A stretch of 64,000 bases of DNA from Streptomyces sp. SAI-127. Its GTDB lineage: Bacteria > Actinomycetota > Actinomycetes > Streptomycetales > Streptomycetaceae. The translations under genes were made by a program, and so were the position numbers. Each line of letters opens with the position of its first letter. Positions within the stretch are counted from its first letter, which is position 1. The stretch is taken from contig NZ_JARXYJ010000001.1 in the NCBI RefSeq assembly GCF_029894425.1, positions 1,054,001-1,118,000 on the forward strand. The letters run 5' to 3'. Under the pieces are notes generated by a model, which was not told the DNA's origin, ran no database searches, and saw only the letters and a program-made list of their open reading frames with translations. Below are positions 1 to 8,911 of the stretch, in pieces.

Positions 1-1
1 C

Positions 2-775
2 TGGTACGCGGAGACCGGGATGATGTTGACGACCCAGTTCTTCGCGCTGAAGACGCAGCGGTATCTGCACGAGTACGCCATCCCTGAGCGGACGTTGGCG
101 ACGGTGGCGGCACGCGCCTTCCGCAACGGCTCCCGCCACCCCCTGGCCTGGCGGCGCAAGGAGCTGACCGAGGAGGAGATCCTCGGTTCCGCCGAGGTCA
201 GCCCGCCGCTCACCCAGTACATGTTCTGCTCTCCGGGCCAGGGCGCGGCGGCGCTGGTCCTCGCCCGCGGCGACCGCGCCTTCGATCTGTGCGAACGGCC
301 GGTGAAGCTGGCCTCGTTGGCCTTCAGGACCAGACGGTTCGGCTCGTTCGAGGTGTTCGCTCCGTGGCTGCCGCCGGGACCGCACCGCAGCCCCAGCGTG
401 GACGCGGCCGAGGCCGTCTTCCGCGGCGCCGGTCTGGGGCCCTCGGACGTCCAGGTCGCGCAGTTGCAGGACACCGACAGCGGTTCCGAGCTCATCCACC
501 TGGCGGAGACCGGGCTGTGCGGGCACGGCGAGCAGCCGAAGCTGCTGGCCTCGGGTGACACCGAGCCCACCGGCCGGATCCCGGTCAACACCGACGGCGG
601 CTGCCTGGCCGGCGGCGAGCCGGTGGGCGCGTCCGGGCTGCGCCAGTTCCACGAGGTCGTACGGCAGTTGCAGGGCCGCGCGCCGGGGGTGCAGGTGCCC
701 GGCGGTCCCCGGGTGGGCTTCACCCATGTGTACGGGGCGCCCGGGATCAGCGCCTGCGCGGTGCTGACGGTCTGA
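2..775 (+). CDS. Lipid-transfer/SCP-x-type thiolase, 3' part
   Basis: The reading frame is open from base 2, so the gene starts outside the window and the first in-frame ATG (position 20) is unlikely to be the true start. The visible C-terminal half has the hallmark of non-decarboxylating lipid-transfer thiolases: an NTDGG segment, then GEPVGASGLRQ, in place of the GGAIALGHP block of classical thiolases, and a YGAPG motif near the end. Family members thiolyse or bind acyl-CoA during side-chain degradation of steroids and other bulky acids, usually with a DUF35 zinc-ribbon partner; one such protein lies at 46.2-46.6 kb. An SDR follows after 21 bases on the same strand, suggesting co-transcription. 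The substrate cannot be read from sequence. Confidence 0.85.
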   Translation, partial: WYAETGMMLTTQFFALKTQRYLHEYAIPERTLATVAARAFRNGSRHPLAWRRKELTEEEILGSAEVSPPLTQYMFCSPGQGAAALVLARGDRAFDLCERPVKLASLAFRTRRFGSFEVFAPWLPPGPHRSPSVDAAEAVFRGAGLGPSDVQVAQLQDTDSGSELIHLAETGLCGHGEQPKLLASGDTEPTGRIPVNTDGGCLAGGEPVGASGLRQFHEVVRQLQGRAPGVQVPGGPRVGFTHVYGAPGISACAVLTV

Positions 776-796
776 CCGCAGTCGAAGGGAATCGCC

Positions 797-1501
797 ATGA
801 GCGAGAACAGGACCGCCCTGGTCACCGGCGGCGCTCGCGGGATCGGCGTGGAGATCTGCCGGCAACTCGCCGAGCGGGGGCTGCGGGTACTGGTCGCGGC
901 ACGGCAGCGGGAGGCCGCCGAGGAGGCGTGCCGCACCCTTGGCCTGGGGACGCTGCCGCTGGCCCTGGACGTGAGTTCCGCGAAGAGCGTCACCGAAGCG
1001 GTGCGGGAGGCCGCAGGGCTGACCGGCGGTGGGGTGGACGTACTGGTGAACAACGCGGGAGTGTCCCTGGACGGCGAGGTGCGGCCTCCGTACGTCGACG
1101 AGGAGGTCCTGCGTGCCACCCTGGACGTCAATCTCGTGGGCGCCTGGCGGGTGGCCGAGGCCGTCGTCCCGGGCATGGTGCGGGCAGGCTACGGACGCGT
1201 GGTCAACCTCACCAGCTCGTACGGCTCCCTGGCGCTGATGGATTCCGGCCGGCACCCGGCCTACCGCGTCTCCAAGACCGCGCTCAACGCCTTCACGCGG
1301 ATGCTCGCCGGCGAGCTGTCCGGCACGGGCGTCCTGGTCAACGCGGCCGACCCCGGCTGGACCCGCAGCGGCATGGGCGGTCAGTCCGCCCCGCGCGGTC
1401 CGGAGGAGGGCGCGGACACGCCCGTCTGGCTGGCGACGCTCCCCGACGGCGACGAGACGACGGGCGGGCTGTTCGCCGGCCGTCGGCCCCTGCCCTGGTG
1501 A
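797..1501 (+). CDS. SDR-family oxidoreductase (234 aa)
   Basis: A classical short-chain dehydrogenase/reductase. The N-terminal Rossmann motif TGGARGIG is at about residues 10-17, NNAG at about 86-89, and the catalytic YxxxK (YRVSK) lies near residue 155 after a serine-rich strand. It is slightly shorter than the usual 245-255 residues. The ATG at 797 follows a GAAGGGA ribosome-binding sequence. It probably interconverts a hydroxyl and a keto group on the substrate of the preceding thiolase, 21 bases upstream. The C-terminus runs into a short duplicated sequence (1475-1530). Confidence 0.9.
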   Translation: MSENRTALVTGGARGIGVEICRQLAERGLRVLVAARQREAAEEACRTLGLGTLPLALDVSSAKSVTEAVREAAGLTGGGVDVLVNNAGVSLDGEVRPPYVDEEVLRATLDVNLVGAWRVAEAVVPGMVRAGYGRVVNLTSSYGSLALMDSGRHPAYRVSKTALNAFTRMLAGELSGTGVLVNAADPGWTRSGMGGQSAPRGPEEGADTPVWLATLPDGDETTGGLFAGRRPLPW

Positions 1502-1530
1502 ACCAGGTCTGCCGGCCGCTGCCCTGGTGA
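1475..1530 (+). repeat. Imperfect direct repeat duplicating a gene end
   Basis: Two near-copies lie at 1475-1501 and 1511-1530. They share GCCGGCCG at the left end and CTGCCCTGGTGA at the right, including the SDR stop codon; the first copy has seven extra bases. The sequence CCTGGT-GA-ACCAGG around the first stop is also a small inverted repeat. It looks like a local slippage duplication rather than an attachment site. Confidence 0.5.
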
Positions 1531-1560
1531 CCGGCTCCGCCGAAACGGGACCGCGGGCGG

Positions 1561-2214
1561 TCAGGCCGGTGCGGCAGTGCTCCCCTGGTCGGCGGCGACG
1601 ATGCGCAGCGCCAACGCCCTGACGGCCTCCTGCACGGACCGGGACGGCAGCTCCGACAGCGGCCCGCCCTCCGCCCGCAGCGCGGTGACGAGGATGGTCG
1701 TACTGATCAGCGTGCGTACGGCAAGGGCCTGCGACGCATGCCGCGACTTGGCCGCCCGCGGGTTGCGGGTGGTGCCGTCCGGCAGATAGTCGTACGCCCG
1801 CTGGATGTGCCGCTGCTCGAACTCGTCGCGCAGCGCCTTGAGGTTGCCGTTGGCGGAGGCGACCTGGACCTGGTAGAGCCGGGCCTCGTCCGGGTTCTTC
1901 TCCACCCAGTCCCACACGGCGTCGATGACCCGTACCAGGCCCTCGGCGTCACCCGGCTCGGACTCCGGCCGGGCCGCCTCCACGACCGCGTTCAGCTGGT
2001 CGAAGACCCGCCGCATGGACAGTTCGAGCAGCTCCTCCTTGCCGGCGAAGTGGTAGTAGACGGCCGTGGGCACCACCTGGGCCTCGTCCGCGATGTCCTG
2101 CACGCTGGTCTCGGCGAAGCCGTTGCGCCCGAACACCCTGACCGCGGCCGCGATGATGTGCTGCCGCCGCGAGGGACGGTGGGCCGGTTGCTTGCCGTTC
2201 TGCTTCGTGGCCAT
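1561..2214 (-). CDS. TetR-family transcriptional regulator (217 aa)
   Basis: The N-terminal TetR helix-turn-helix begins around residue 15 (ETSVQDIADEA, then YYHFAGKEELL), and the all-helical C-terminal part should bind a ligand. The ATG at 2214 is preferred because AGGGAG sits six bases upstream; an in-frame ATG at 2247 is possible. It is transcribed divergently from a second TetR gene with about 120 bases between the starts. By position the pair could control the 2-oxoacid dehydrogenase operon or the SDR/thiolase unit, with acyl-CoA-like compounds as likely effectors. That is inference from context only. Confidence 0.88.
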   Translation of the reverse strand: MATKQNGKQPAHRPSRRQHIIAAAVRVFGRNGFAETSVQDIADEAQVVPTAVYYHFAGKEELLELSMRRVFDQLNAVVEAARPESEPGDAEGLVRVIDAVWDWVEKNPDEARLYQVQVASANGNLKALRDEFEQRHIQRAYDYLPDGTTRNPRAAKSRHASQALAVRTLISTTILVTALRAEGGPLSELPSRSVQEAVRALALRIVAADQGSTAAPA

Positions 2215-2334
2215 GCTGCTCCCTGTACGCCCGACGGTACTCACCATGCTATCCAGTAACTCCGCCTGGTCGGGACCGTAATTCCTGGTGTCCCGGCGGT
2301 ACGGGCACAGAAGGATCCCGGCATACTTGACACC

Positions 2335-2946
2335 ATGACTACATCCGGAACCCGCGCCGCTCACCGCCCCTCGCGCAGGCAGTGGGTGATCGAGGCGGCC
2401 ACGGAGCTGTTCGCCACCCAGCCTCCGGACGAGGTGACGGTGGCCGACATCGCCGCGCGGGCGGAGATGACGTCGGCCGCGGTGTACTACCACTTCTCCT
2501 CCAAGGACCAGGTGCTCGTGGAGGGCATGCGGGTGTTCGCCGCGGCGCTGCGTGAGCAGGTGGAGACGCTTGCGGAGAACCACGCGCCGGGCACGGACGT
2601 CGGTCCTGCCGTCACGGCGCTGGTGGCCTGGCTGGGCGAACACCGCTCCGCCGCCACGGTCTTCTTCGTGTCCTCGGCCGGCATGAGCCAGGAGGCGGAG
2701 GCGCTGCGCCACGAGGTCCGCACGCAGTTGCTGGAGGACCTGGTGCGGCTGGTCCGCAAGGCCACTCGGCCGGTGACGGACGCGGAGGCGGCGGTGATCG
2801 GCCTGGGTGTGCTGGCGCTGCTGGAGACCGCGGCGATCTCCCAGGCGCGGGGGGACGACGCCTACCGCTCCCTGGGGCACCGCTCCTTCCTCCGCGAGGT
2901 GGGCCGCCTCGCGGAGCGGATCGCCGATCCGGTGGCGGAGGGCTGA
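2335..2946 (+). CDS. TetR-family transcriptional regulator (203 aa)
   Basis: A second TetR regulator. The DNA-binding region spans residues 12-60 (TVADIAARAEM, YYHFSSKDQVL). The AHRPSRRQ stretch before the HTH is shared with the divergent neighbour, so the two may be paralogues. The C-terminal half is unrelated in detail, suggesting a different ligand. It ends 44 bases before the convergent E2 gene. No palindrome convincing enough to call an operator was found between the two TetR genes. Confidence 0.88.
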   Translation: MTTSGTRAAHRPSRRQWVIEAATELFATQPPDEVTVADIAARAEMTSAAVYYHFSSKDQVLVEGMRVFAAALREQVETLAENHAPGTDVGPAVTALVAWLGEHRSAATVFFVSSAGMSQEAEALRHEVRTQLLEDLVRLVRKATRPVTDAEAAVIGLGVLALLETAAISQARGDDAYRSLGHRSFLREVGRLAERIADPVAEG

Positions 2947-2990
2947 GCGCTCCGCCGGAAGGATGGGGCCGCGGGCTCCCGCGGGCGACG

Positions 2991-4406
2991 TCAGACCAGC
3001 AACCGCAACGGCTTGCGCAGCAGTTCACCGACCGTGCGCAGGTACTCGGCCGCCGGAGCCCCGTCGACGGCACGGTGGTCGAAGGTGAGGCTCAGGGTGA
3101 GCACGCGCGTCCGCCGCGGCTGGTCGTCCACCCACTCGACGCCGTCCCTGAGCCTGCCCACGCCGAGGATGGCCACGTTGCCGGGATTGACCACGGGGGT
3201 GAAGAAGTCGACGCCGTATCCACCCAGTGAGGTGACGGTGAAGGTGGCACCCTCCAACTGCGCCGGAGAAATCCGGCCGGCGCGGGCCTTCTCGGCCAAC
3301 TCCCGTGAGCAGCGCGCCATTTCGGGCAGCGGCAGGTCCGCCGCGTCCTGGATGACGGGGACGAGCAGGCCGTTCGGCACCGCGACCGCGAACCCGAGGT
3401 GGATGTCCTCGAACAGATGGATGCCGTCGTCGAGCACTCCCGCGTTGAGCAGCGGGTGTTCCCGCAGGGCCAGTGCGGCGGCCTTCATCAGGAAGTCGCC
3501 CAGACTGGGCACCGGCAGGTCGCTGTCGGCCCACTCCTGTTTCAACTGGGCCCGCAGGGCCACCACGGCGTCCATGCGCACTTCGTAGCCGTGTGTCAGC
3601 TGCGCCATCTCCTGGAGGCTGGCGTGCATCCGGCCGGCGATGATGCCGCGCATCCCGGTCAGCGGGACGACGTCCCCGGGCTGTGGCGACGCGGTGGCCT
3701 GGCGGGCGGGCGCCGGAGTCGGTGCGGCCGCCGGGGTGACGGCGTCGAGGTCGGCCCGTCTGATACGCCCGCCCGCACCGGTGGGCCGTACGTCCGCCAG
3801 GTCGATGCCCCGTTCCTTCGCCAGCCGGCGGACCAGGGGGGAGGTGGGGGTCACCGGGTCCGACGGGAGGACGACGGGCGGCTGCGCCGCCGAGGCGAGC
3901 AGGTACTCCTCCACGTCCTCGGAGACGATCCGGCCACCGGGCCCGGTGCCGCGTACGGCGGTCAGGTCGACGCCGGTCTCGGCGGCCACCCGCCGGGCGT
4001 TCGGGGACGCCAGGAGCCGGCCCCCCGAGCCGTTGAGCCCACCGCTGCCGTTGAGGGACACCTCCACGGGGGGAACTGCTGCGGCAGCCGACACCGCGTC
4101 CGCCGTGCCGGCGTCCACAGGCCCGGTGGGCACAGGCCCGCCGGATCCCGGCAGCGACTCCCCTTCGGCCAGCAGCCAGCCGATCAGTGCCCCTGCCGGA
4201 AGGGTCGCCCCGGCCTGGACCACGGGGTGGAACAGGCCCCCGGCCTCCGCCTCGACGTCCACGTCGACCTTGTCGGTGGCCAGCCGCAGCAGCGCGTCGC
4301 CTTCCGCGACGAAGCCGCCGGTCGGCACGAGCCACTCGTCGATCGTGCCTTCCTGCATGGTCAGGCCGATCTTCGGCAGCAGAACCTCGACCGCCACTTC
4401 GGTCAC
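2991..4406 (-). CDS. 2-oxoacid dehydrogenase E2 (dihydrolipoamide acyltransferase)
   Basis: Protein of 471 residues, third gene of the E1alpha-E1beta-E2 operon. The GTG start at 4406 overlaps the E1beta stop (GTGA). Order of domains: lipoyl domain at residues 5-80 with lipoyl lysine K46 in TDKVDV; an Ala/Pro/Gly linker; a peripheral-subunit-binding domain at 133-169; a second one at about 188-224; a second linker; and the catalytic acyltransferase domain from about 245, with the active-site HRAVDG at 444-449. Two subunit-binding domains in one E2 is unusual. Gene order and size fit acetoin, pyruvate or branched-chain complexes; the substrate is not decided by sequence. No E3 (lipoamide dehydrogenase) gene is in the window. 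Confidence 0.92.
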   Translation of the reverse strand: MTEVAVEVLLPKIGLTMQEGTIDEWLVPTGGFVAEGDALLRLATDKVDVDVEAEAGGLFHPVVQAGATLPAGALIGWLLAEGESLPGSGGPVPTGPVDAGTADAVSAAAAVPPVEVSLNGSGGLNGSGGRLLASPNARRVAAETGVDLTAVRGTGPGGRIVSEDVEEYLLASAAQPPVVLPSDPVTPTSPLVRRLAKERGIDLADVRPTGAGGRIRRADLDAVTPAAAPTPAPARQATASPQPGDVVPLTGMRGIIAGRMHASLQEMAQLTHGYEVRMDAVVALRAQLKQEWADSDLPVPSLGDFLMKAAALALREHPLLNAGVLDDGIHLFEDIHLGFAVAVPNGLLVPVIQDAADLPLPEMARCSRELAEKARAGRISPAQLEGATFTVTSLGGYGVDFFTPVVNPGNVAILGVGRLRDGVEWVDDQPRRTRVLTLSLTFDHRAVDGAPAAEYLRTVGELLRKPLRLLV

Positions 4407-5428
4407 GACCTTTCGAGGAGACGACGGCAGCCCTGCACGATGCGGGCCTGGTCGGGCACGTAGGCCTTCTCCAGCACCGGGGAGAACGGCACCGGGGAGA
4501 AGGGCGCGCCGATGCGCAGGACCGGAGCGTCCAGGTAGTCGAAGGCCGCGTCCTGGATCTGGGCGGCGATCTCCCCGCCGAGCCCGCCGAAGGTCACGGC
4601 CTCGTGGACCACGAGGACCCGGTTGGTGCGGCGCACGGAGGCGATCATGGTCTCGGTGTCCAGGGGCTGCACGGTACGCGGGTCGATGACCTCGACCTCG
4701 ATGCCGTCGGCTGCCAGTTCCTCGGCCGCCGCGAGGGCCTCGCCCACCATGCGGCCCAGGGCGATGACGGTGACGTCGGAGCCGTGCCGTGCGGTGTGGG
4801 CCTGGCCGAGCGGGATGCCGTAGATCTGCTCGGGCACCTCGCTCTTGCTGCCCAGCAGGACCTTGTTGAGCATGACGACGACCGGGTTGTTGTCCCGGAT
4901 CGCGGAGACGGTCAGGCCCTTGGCGGTGTACGCGTCGCACGGCATGACGACCTTGAGGCCGGGGACGTGCGCTAGCCAGGCCTCCAGGCTCTGGCTGTGC
5001 TGGGCGGCGGCGCCGAGGCCCGCGCCGGACGCGGTGGTGATGGTGAGCGGCACGGAGACCGAGCCGCCGAACATGTACTTCATCTTGGCGGCCTGGTTGA
5101 CGATCTGGTCCAGGCAGACGCCGATGAAGTCCATGAACATCAGGTCGACGACGGGGCGCAGTCCCCGGGCGGCGGCGCCCACGCCCAGGCCGACGAGCGC
5201 GGCCTCGGAGATCGGGGTGTCGATCATGCGGCGGGGGCCGAACTCGTCGAGCAGGTTGTCGAACATGCGGAAGACACCGCCGTACCCGGCGACGTCCTCC
5301 CCGGCGACGAAGACGTTCTCGTCCTCGCGCATGACCTGCGCCAGGCCCTCGTTGAAGGCTTTGACGTAGGTGAGCTTGCGGGCCGTGCCGTCCGGGGTGG
5401 CGGCGGGCGCTTCTGAGACAGTGGTCAT
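4403..5428 (-). CDS. 2-oxoacid dehydrogenase E1 component, beta subunit
   Basis: Protein of 341 residues of the transketolase central/C-terminal type (AcoB/PdhB/BkdB-like). Typical segments are the GEDVAGYGGVF region near residue 45, DTPISEAALVGLG, the DLMFMDF stretch, and a C-terminal DPRTVQPLD block. It pairs with E1alpha, whose stop lies five bases upstream of this ATG, to form the thiamine-diphosphate decarboxylase of the complex. The E2 start overlaps its stop by four bases, so the three subunits are probably translationally coupled. Acetoin versus pyruvate or branched-chain specificity is unresolved. Confidence 0.93.
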   Translation of the reverse strand: MTTVSEAPAATPDGTARKLTYVKAFNEGLAQVMREDENVFVAGEDVAGYGGVFRMFDNLLDEFGPRRMIDTPISEAALVGLGVGAAARGLRPVVDLMFMDFIGVCLDQIVNQAAKMKYMFGGSVSVPLTITTASGAGLGAAAQHSQSLEAWLAHVPGLKVVMPCDAYTAKGLTVSAIRDNNPVVVMLNKVLLGSKSEVPEQIYGIPLGQAHTARHGSDVTVIALGRMVGEALAAAEELAADGIEVEVIDPRTVQPLDTETMIASVRRTNRVLVVHEAVTFGGLGGEIAAQIQDAAFDYLDAPVLRIGAPFSPVPFSPVLEKAYVPDQARIVQGCRRLLERS

Positions 5429-5433
5429 GGCGG

Positions 5434-6444
5434 TTACCCCGAGTAGACGTTGAGCAGCAGGTCGGCGGTGTCGGGCAGCGGGCTGGCCTCGGCGTACGCG
5501 ATGGCCTCGGCGATCTCGTCGCGGGTGCGCTGCCAGGTGTCGTCCAGCTCGGCGCGGGTGGCGGTGCCGTCGGCGAGGGCGCGGGCTTCCAGCAGGTCGA
5601 TCGCGTCGCGGGCCTTCCACTCCTCGACCTCCGCGTCCGAGCGGTAGGGGTGACGCAGTCCCTTGACGCCCTGGTGGTCGTAGTAGCGGTAGGTCTTGGC
5701 CTCGATGAACATGGGGCCCTCGCCGGCCCGGGCGCGTGCGACGGCGTCGAGGGTGGCCTGGTGGACGGCGAGCGCGTCCATGCCGTCGACGATCACGCTG
5801 GGCATGCCGTAGGACGCGGCCCGCTCGGCGACGTCGGTGATCAGCATGTGCTTGGACTGCGGGGTGAACTCGGCGTAGCCGTTGTTCTCGCAGATGAACA
5901 GGACCGGCAGCCGCAGGATGGCGGCCATGTTGGCGCCCTCGTGGAAGCTGCCGATGTTGGTGGCGCCGTCGCCGAAGAAGGTGACGGCTATGTTGTCCTC
6001 GCCCCGGTACTGGGCGGCGAAGGCGGCGCCGACGGCGATCGGGACGCCGGCGCCGACGATGCCGTTGGCGCCGAGCATGCCGAGGGAGACGTCGTTGATG
6101 TGCATGCTTCCGCCGCGGCCGAGGCAGGCGCCGGTGACCCGGCCGTACAGCTCCGAGTACATGTGCTTGAAGCTGACGCCCTTGGCCACGGCGTGTCCGT
6201 GTCCCCGGTGGGTGGAGGTGATCTGGTCGTCGTCGCGCAGGGCCGCCATCACGCCCGCGGCCACGGCTTCCTGACCGACGTAGAGATGCAGGAAGCCCGG
6301 CAGTTTGCCGGCCTCCATGAGCTTTCCCGCCTCGGTCTCGAACAGCCGGATGCGCACCATGCGCTCGTGCAGATCCCTGACGACCTGCGCGGATGTGTGG
6401 TTCGTGGCCGGATCGGCCGACTTCTTCGATGCCCTTTGAGCCAT
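5434..6444 (-). CDS. 2-oxoacid dehydrogenase E1 component, alpha subunit
   Basis: Protein of 336 residues, first gene of the leftward operon. The thiamine-diphosphate motif runs from GDG at residues 158-160 to NN at 187-188, and the phosphate-binding histidine region STHRGHGH is at 77-84. The length and the LGRGGSMH segment resemble acetoin dehydrogenase or PDH E1alpha of Gram-positive bacteria. The ATG at 6444 is chosen because the family homology begins shortly after it and an AAGGGG sequence lies upstream; the frame stays open further 5'. It faces a divergent Rieske oxygenase gene across a 340-base control region. Confidence 0.93.
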   Translation of the reverse strand: MAQRASKKSADPATNHTSAQVVRDLHERMVRIRLFETEAGKLMEAGKLPGFLHLYVGQEAVAAGVMAALRDDDQITSTHRGHGHAVAKGVSFKHMYSELYGRVTGACLGRGGSMHINDVSLGMLGANGIVGAGVPIAVGAAFAAQYRGEDNIAVTFFGDGATNIGSFHEGANMAAILRLPVLFICENNGYAEFTPQSKHMLITDVAERAASYGMPSVIVDGMDALAVHQATLDAVARARAGEGPMFIEAKTYRYYDHQGVKGLRHPYRSDAEVEEWKARDAIDLLEARALADGTATRAELDDTWQRTRDEIAEAIAYAEASPLPDTADLLLNVYSG

Positions 6445-6784
6445 CGTCCGCCCCTTCGCCCCGAGCGAGGTGTTTCCAGCAATCGGACTTTGTTGTGCCG
6501 GTCTACAGTAACCAGCAGCGGGCACGTTACTGGAGAGGTTCTCTAATTACTATGCCTCGGTCCGACCATGCGAGAGTGACTGGAGCCGCTCCCTAGAAAG
6601 ATCGAACTGGTTTTGGAACCCTTTGCCCCGGGTGAAGGTGATGTGACCTGCGGTATACCGACCGGCAAGTTACGCAGTTTCTATTGACAGACACCACTAA
6701 CCCCTGTTGTCGTGTCGCTCACAGCCCGGCCGCCGCACCTGAAGCCCCTCGCCGGTTCGCGGCTGAGAGGATTGTGAGGACATC
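6445..6784. promoter_or_regulatory. Divergent control region with two dyad elements
   Basis: No gene is evident in these 340 bases between the E1alpha and Rieske genes. Two symmetrical elements stand out: an inverted repeat CAGTAAC (6506-6512) with GTTACTG (6526-6532), 13 bases apart, and a perfect 10-base palindrome CGGTATACCG at 6651-6660. The first lies 60-90 bases upstream of the E1alpha start. Either could be the operator of a local TetR regulator. The local base composition is clearly AT-richer than the flanking genes. No promoter hexamers were strong enough to assign. Confidence 0.4.
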
Positions 6785-8053
6785 GTGGTCCAGACCAGTT
6801 CACCGGAGCTCCGGGAGACAGGTGCCGATCGCCGGCCGCCCCCGGCTCCCGAGTACTCCTCGTGGATCAGCCAGGACCGGTCCACCGATGCCGCCGCCGT
6901 GGCGATGCGGCAGGAAGCCGCCGAGCTCGTCGAGCGCGTGCTGGAGCACTACCGCAACAACACGACGCACCAGGCGGACGGCCAGTGGACGGAACCCGTC
7001 GCCAACTACCTCGACGCCGACCGCTGGCACCGGGAGATGGACGCCGTCCACCGGACCGTCCCGCTGCCGCTCGCCATGTCCGCCGAACTCCCCGGACCGA
7101 ACACCTACAAGGCACTCGACGTGCTCGGTGTGCCGGTGCTGATCACCCGGGACCGGCAGGGCACCGTACACGCGATGATCAACGCCTGCCGGCACCGCGG
7201 GGCCAAGCTGATCGAGCCGGGTTGCGGGGTCTCCAAGCGGCTGACCTGCCCCTATCACTCCTGGTCCTACGACCTGGCCGGTGAACTGCGGGGCGTGTAC
7301 GCCGAGAAGACCTTCGGCGACGTGCCCCGCACCGGGCGCGGTCTCGTACGGCTCCCGGCCGGGGAGCGCGCCGGCATCGTCTTCGTCTCACTGGACCCGG
7401 CGGCCGAGCCGGACCTCGACGCCTGGCTCGGGGATCTGCAGCCGCTCCTCGAGGGGCTGCGCCTCGCGGACTGCCATCACTACTCGACCAAGGAGCTGAC
7501 CAGTCCCAACTGGAAGGTCACGCTCGACGGCTATCTGGAGACGTACCACTTCGCCTCGCTGCACCCGAAGACGGTGTTCGAGACCAACCTCTCGAACATG
7601 ATGGCGCACGACACCTGGGGCGCTCACCAGCGCATCGCACCGGCCCTGCGCCCCATCGCGCAGGCGGCCGAGCTGCCCGCGGACATGCGCGATCCCGGAG
7701 ACTGCGTCGGAGCCATCTACTGGCTCTACCCCGGTCTGGCGATCGCGGGCGGCTGGCGTCACAAGATCGCCGTGTCCCTGGTGCTCCCCCGGACGGCCAC
7801 CGAGTCGGTGACCCAGCAGATCATCCTGCTGCGCGACCCCGCGGTGACCGAGGAGGAGCGGCACGCCGCCGACAAGTTCGGCGAGTGGTTCCACGAGGTG
7901 GTCCGCGACGAGGACTACGCGACCACCTACGGAGTACAGCAGGGGCTTGCGGCCCTGAACGGGACCGACTTCGTCTTCGGACGCAACGAACCCGGACTCC
8001 AGCACTTCCACCGCACCGTTCACGGACACCTGGACAGCAGAGCCGCCAGGTGA
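6785..8053 (+). CDS. Rieske non-heme iron oxygenase, alpha subunit
   Basis: Protein of 422 residues. The Rieske [2Fe-2S] ligands are C135/H137 (CRHRG) and C155/H158 (CPYHSW). The mononuclear iron site is in the C-terminal domain, with H255 and H260 in the YHFASLH segment and an aspartate (D248) just before it. The enzyme should hydroxylate or demethylate an aromatic or steroid-like ring using electrons from a reductase. No beta subunit is nearby, which fits three-component or VanA/KshA-type enzymes. The GTG start follows a GAGGAC ribosome-binding sequence. An SDR follows after 29 bases. The reductase at 25.9 kb and the ferredoxin at 12.4 kb are candidate partners. Confidence 0.92.
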   Translation: MVQTSSPELRETGADRRPPPAPEYSSWISQDRSTDAAAVAMRQEAAELVERVLEHYRNNTTHQADGQWTEPVANYLDADRWHREMDAVHRTVPLPLAMSAELPGPNTYKALDVLGVPVLITRDRQGTVHAMINACRHRGAKLIEPGCGVSKRLTCPYHSWSYDLAGELRGVYAEKTFGDVPRTGRGLVRLPAGERAGIVFVSLDPAAEPDLDAWLGDLQPLLEGLRLADCHHYSTKELTSPNWKVTLDGYLETYHFASLHPKTVFETNLSNMMAHDTWGAHQRIAPALRPIAQAAELPADMRDPGDCVGAIYWLYPGLAIAGGWRHKIAVSLVLPRTATESVTQQIILLRDPAVTEEERHAADKFGEWFHEVVRDEDYATTYGVQQGLAALNGTDFVFGRNEPGLQHFHRTVHGHLDSRAAR

Positions 8054-8082
8054 CGCACCGACAACCCTCGCAGGAGAACAAC

Positions 8083-8874
8083 ATGGTGGCTACGGGCAGC
8101 CTCGACGGACGTGTCGCGGTGATCACGGGCAGCACACGCAGTATCGGCCGCGCCATCGCCGAGGCCTTCCTGGCCCACGGCGCGACGGTCGTCATCAGCG
8201 GCCGCAGCGAGCTCAAGGGCAAGCAGGCCCTGGAGGAGCTGGACGCCGGGGACAAGGCGGTCTTCCACCCCTGCGACGCCAACAGCCAGGCGGACATCGA
8301 GGCCCTCGCCGACTTCGCCGCCGAGCGCTTCGGCCGGCTCGACATCTGGGTCAACAACGTCGGCGGCACCTCGGGCTTCGCCCCCGTCCACGAGCTCAGC
8401 GACGAGGCCTGGCACGCCGCCCTCGACCTGAACCTCAACGCCTACTTCTACGGCACCCGCCGCGCACTGCCGACCATGCTGGCGGGCGGCTGGGGGCGCG
8501 TCATCAACATCTCGTCCGTCGAGGGCAAGCAGGCCAACAAGCCCGCGATCAGCCACTACATCACCAACAAGCACGCCATCCACGGCCTGACCAAGGCGAC
8601 CGCCTTCGAGTACGGCACCCAGGGCATCACCTGCAACGCCATCTGCCCCGGCGCCGTCGACACCGACCTGATGCGGGCCGCGGGTCCGGCGGCGGCCGAG
8701 GCCGAGGGCATCTCGTACGAGGAATGGCTGGGCCGCTTCGCCGAGCACGCCGCCACCAAGCAGATCACCACCGTGGAGCAGGTGGCCGCGGTCGCCTCGC
8801 TCCTCGCGAGCGACGCCGGCGCGGGCATCACGGGCACGCTGATCAGCGTGGACGGCGGAACGGCGCAATGGTAG
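8083..8874 (+). CDS. SDR-family oxidoreductase (263 aa)
   Basis: Classical SDR with TGSTRSIG near residues 14-21, NNVGG near 90, an ISSVEG serine strand and the catalytic YITNK (YxxxK) near residue 165. Length matches the family. The ATG at 8083 has GGAG seven bases upstream; the frame extends further 5' but overlaps the Rieske gene. It is second in the rightward operon and probably oxidises the hydroxyl product of the upstream oxygenase, a role inferred from position. The neighbouring NNVGGTSG replaces the more common NNAG. Confidence 0.92.
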   Translation: MVATGSLDGRVAVITGSTRSIGRAIAEAFLAHGATVVISGRSELKGKQALEELDAGDKAVFHPCDANSQADIEALADFAAERFGRLDIWVNNVGGTSGFAPVHELSDEAWHAALDLNLNAYFYGTRRALPTMLAGGWGRVINISSVEGKQANKPAISHYITNKHAIHGLTKATAFEYGTQGITCNAICPGAVDTDLMRAAGPAAAEAEGISYEEWLGRFAEHAATKQITTVEQVAAVASLLASDAGAGITGTLISVDGGTAQW

Positions 8875-8911
8875 AGACCGGCACCGACACGGACAGCAGG
8901 AGATCCTCGGC

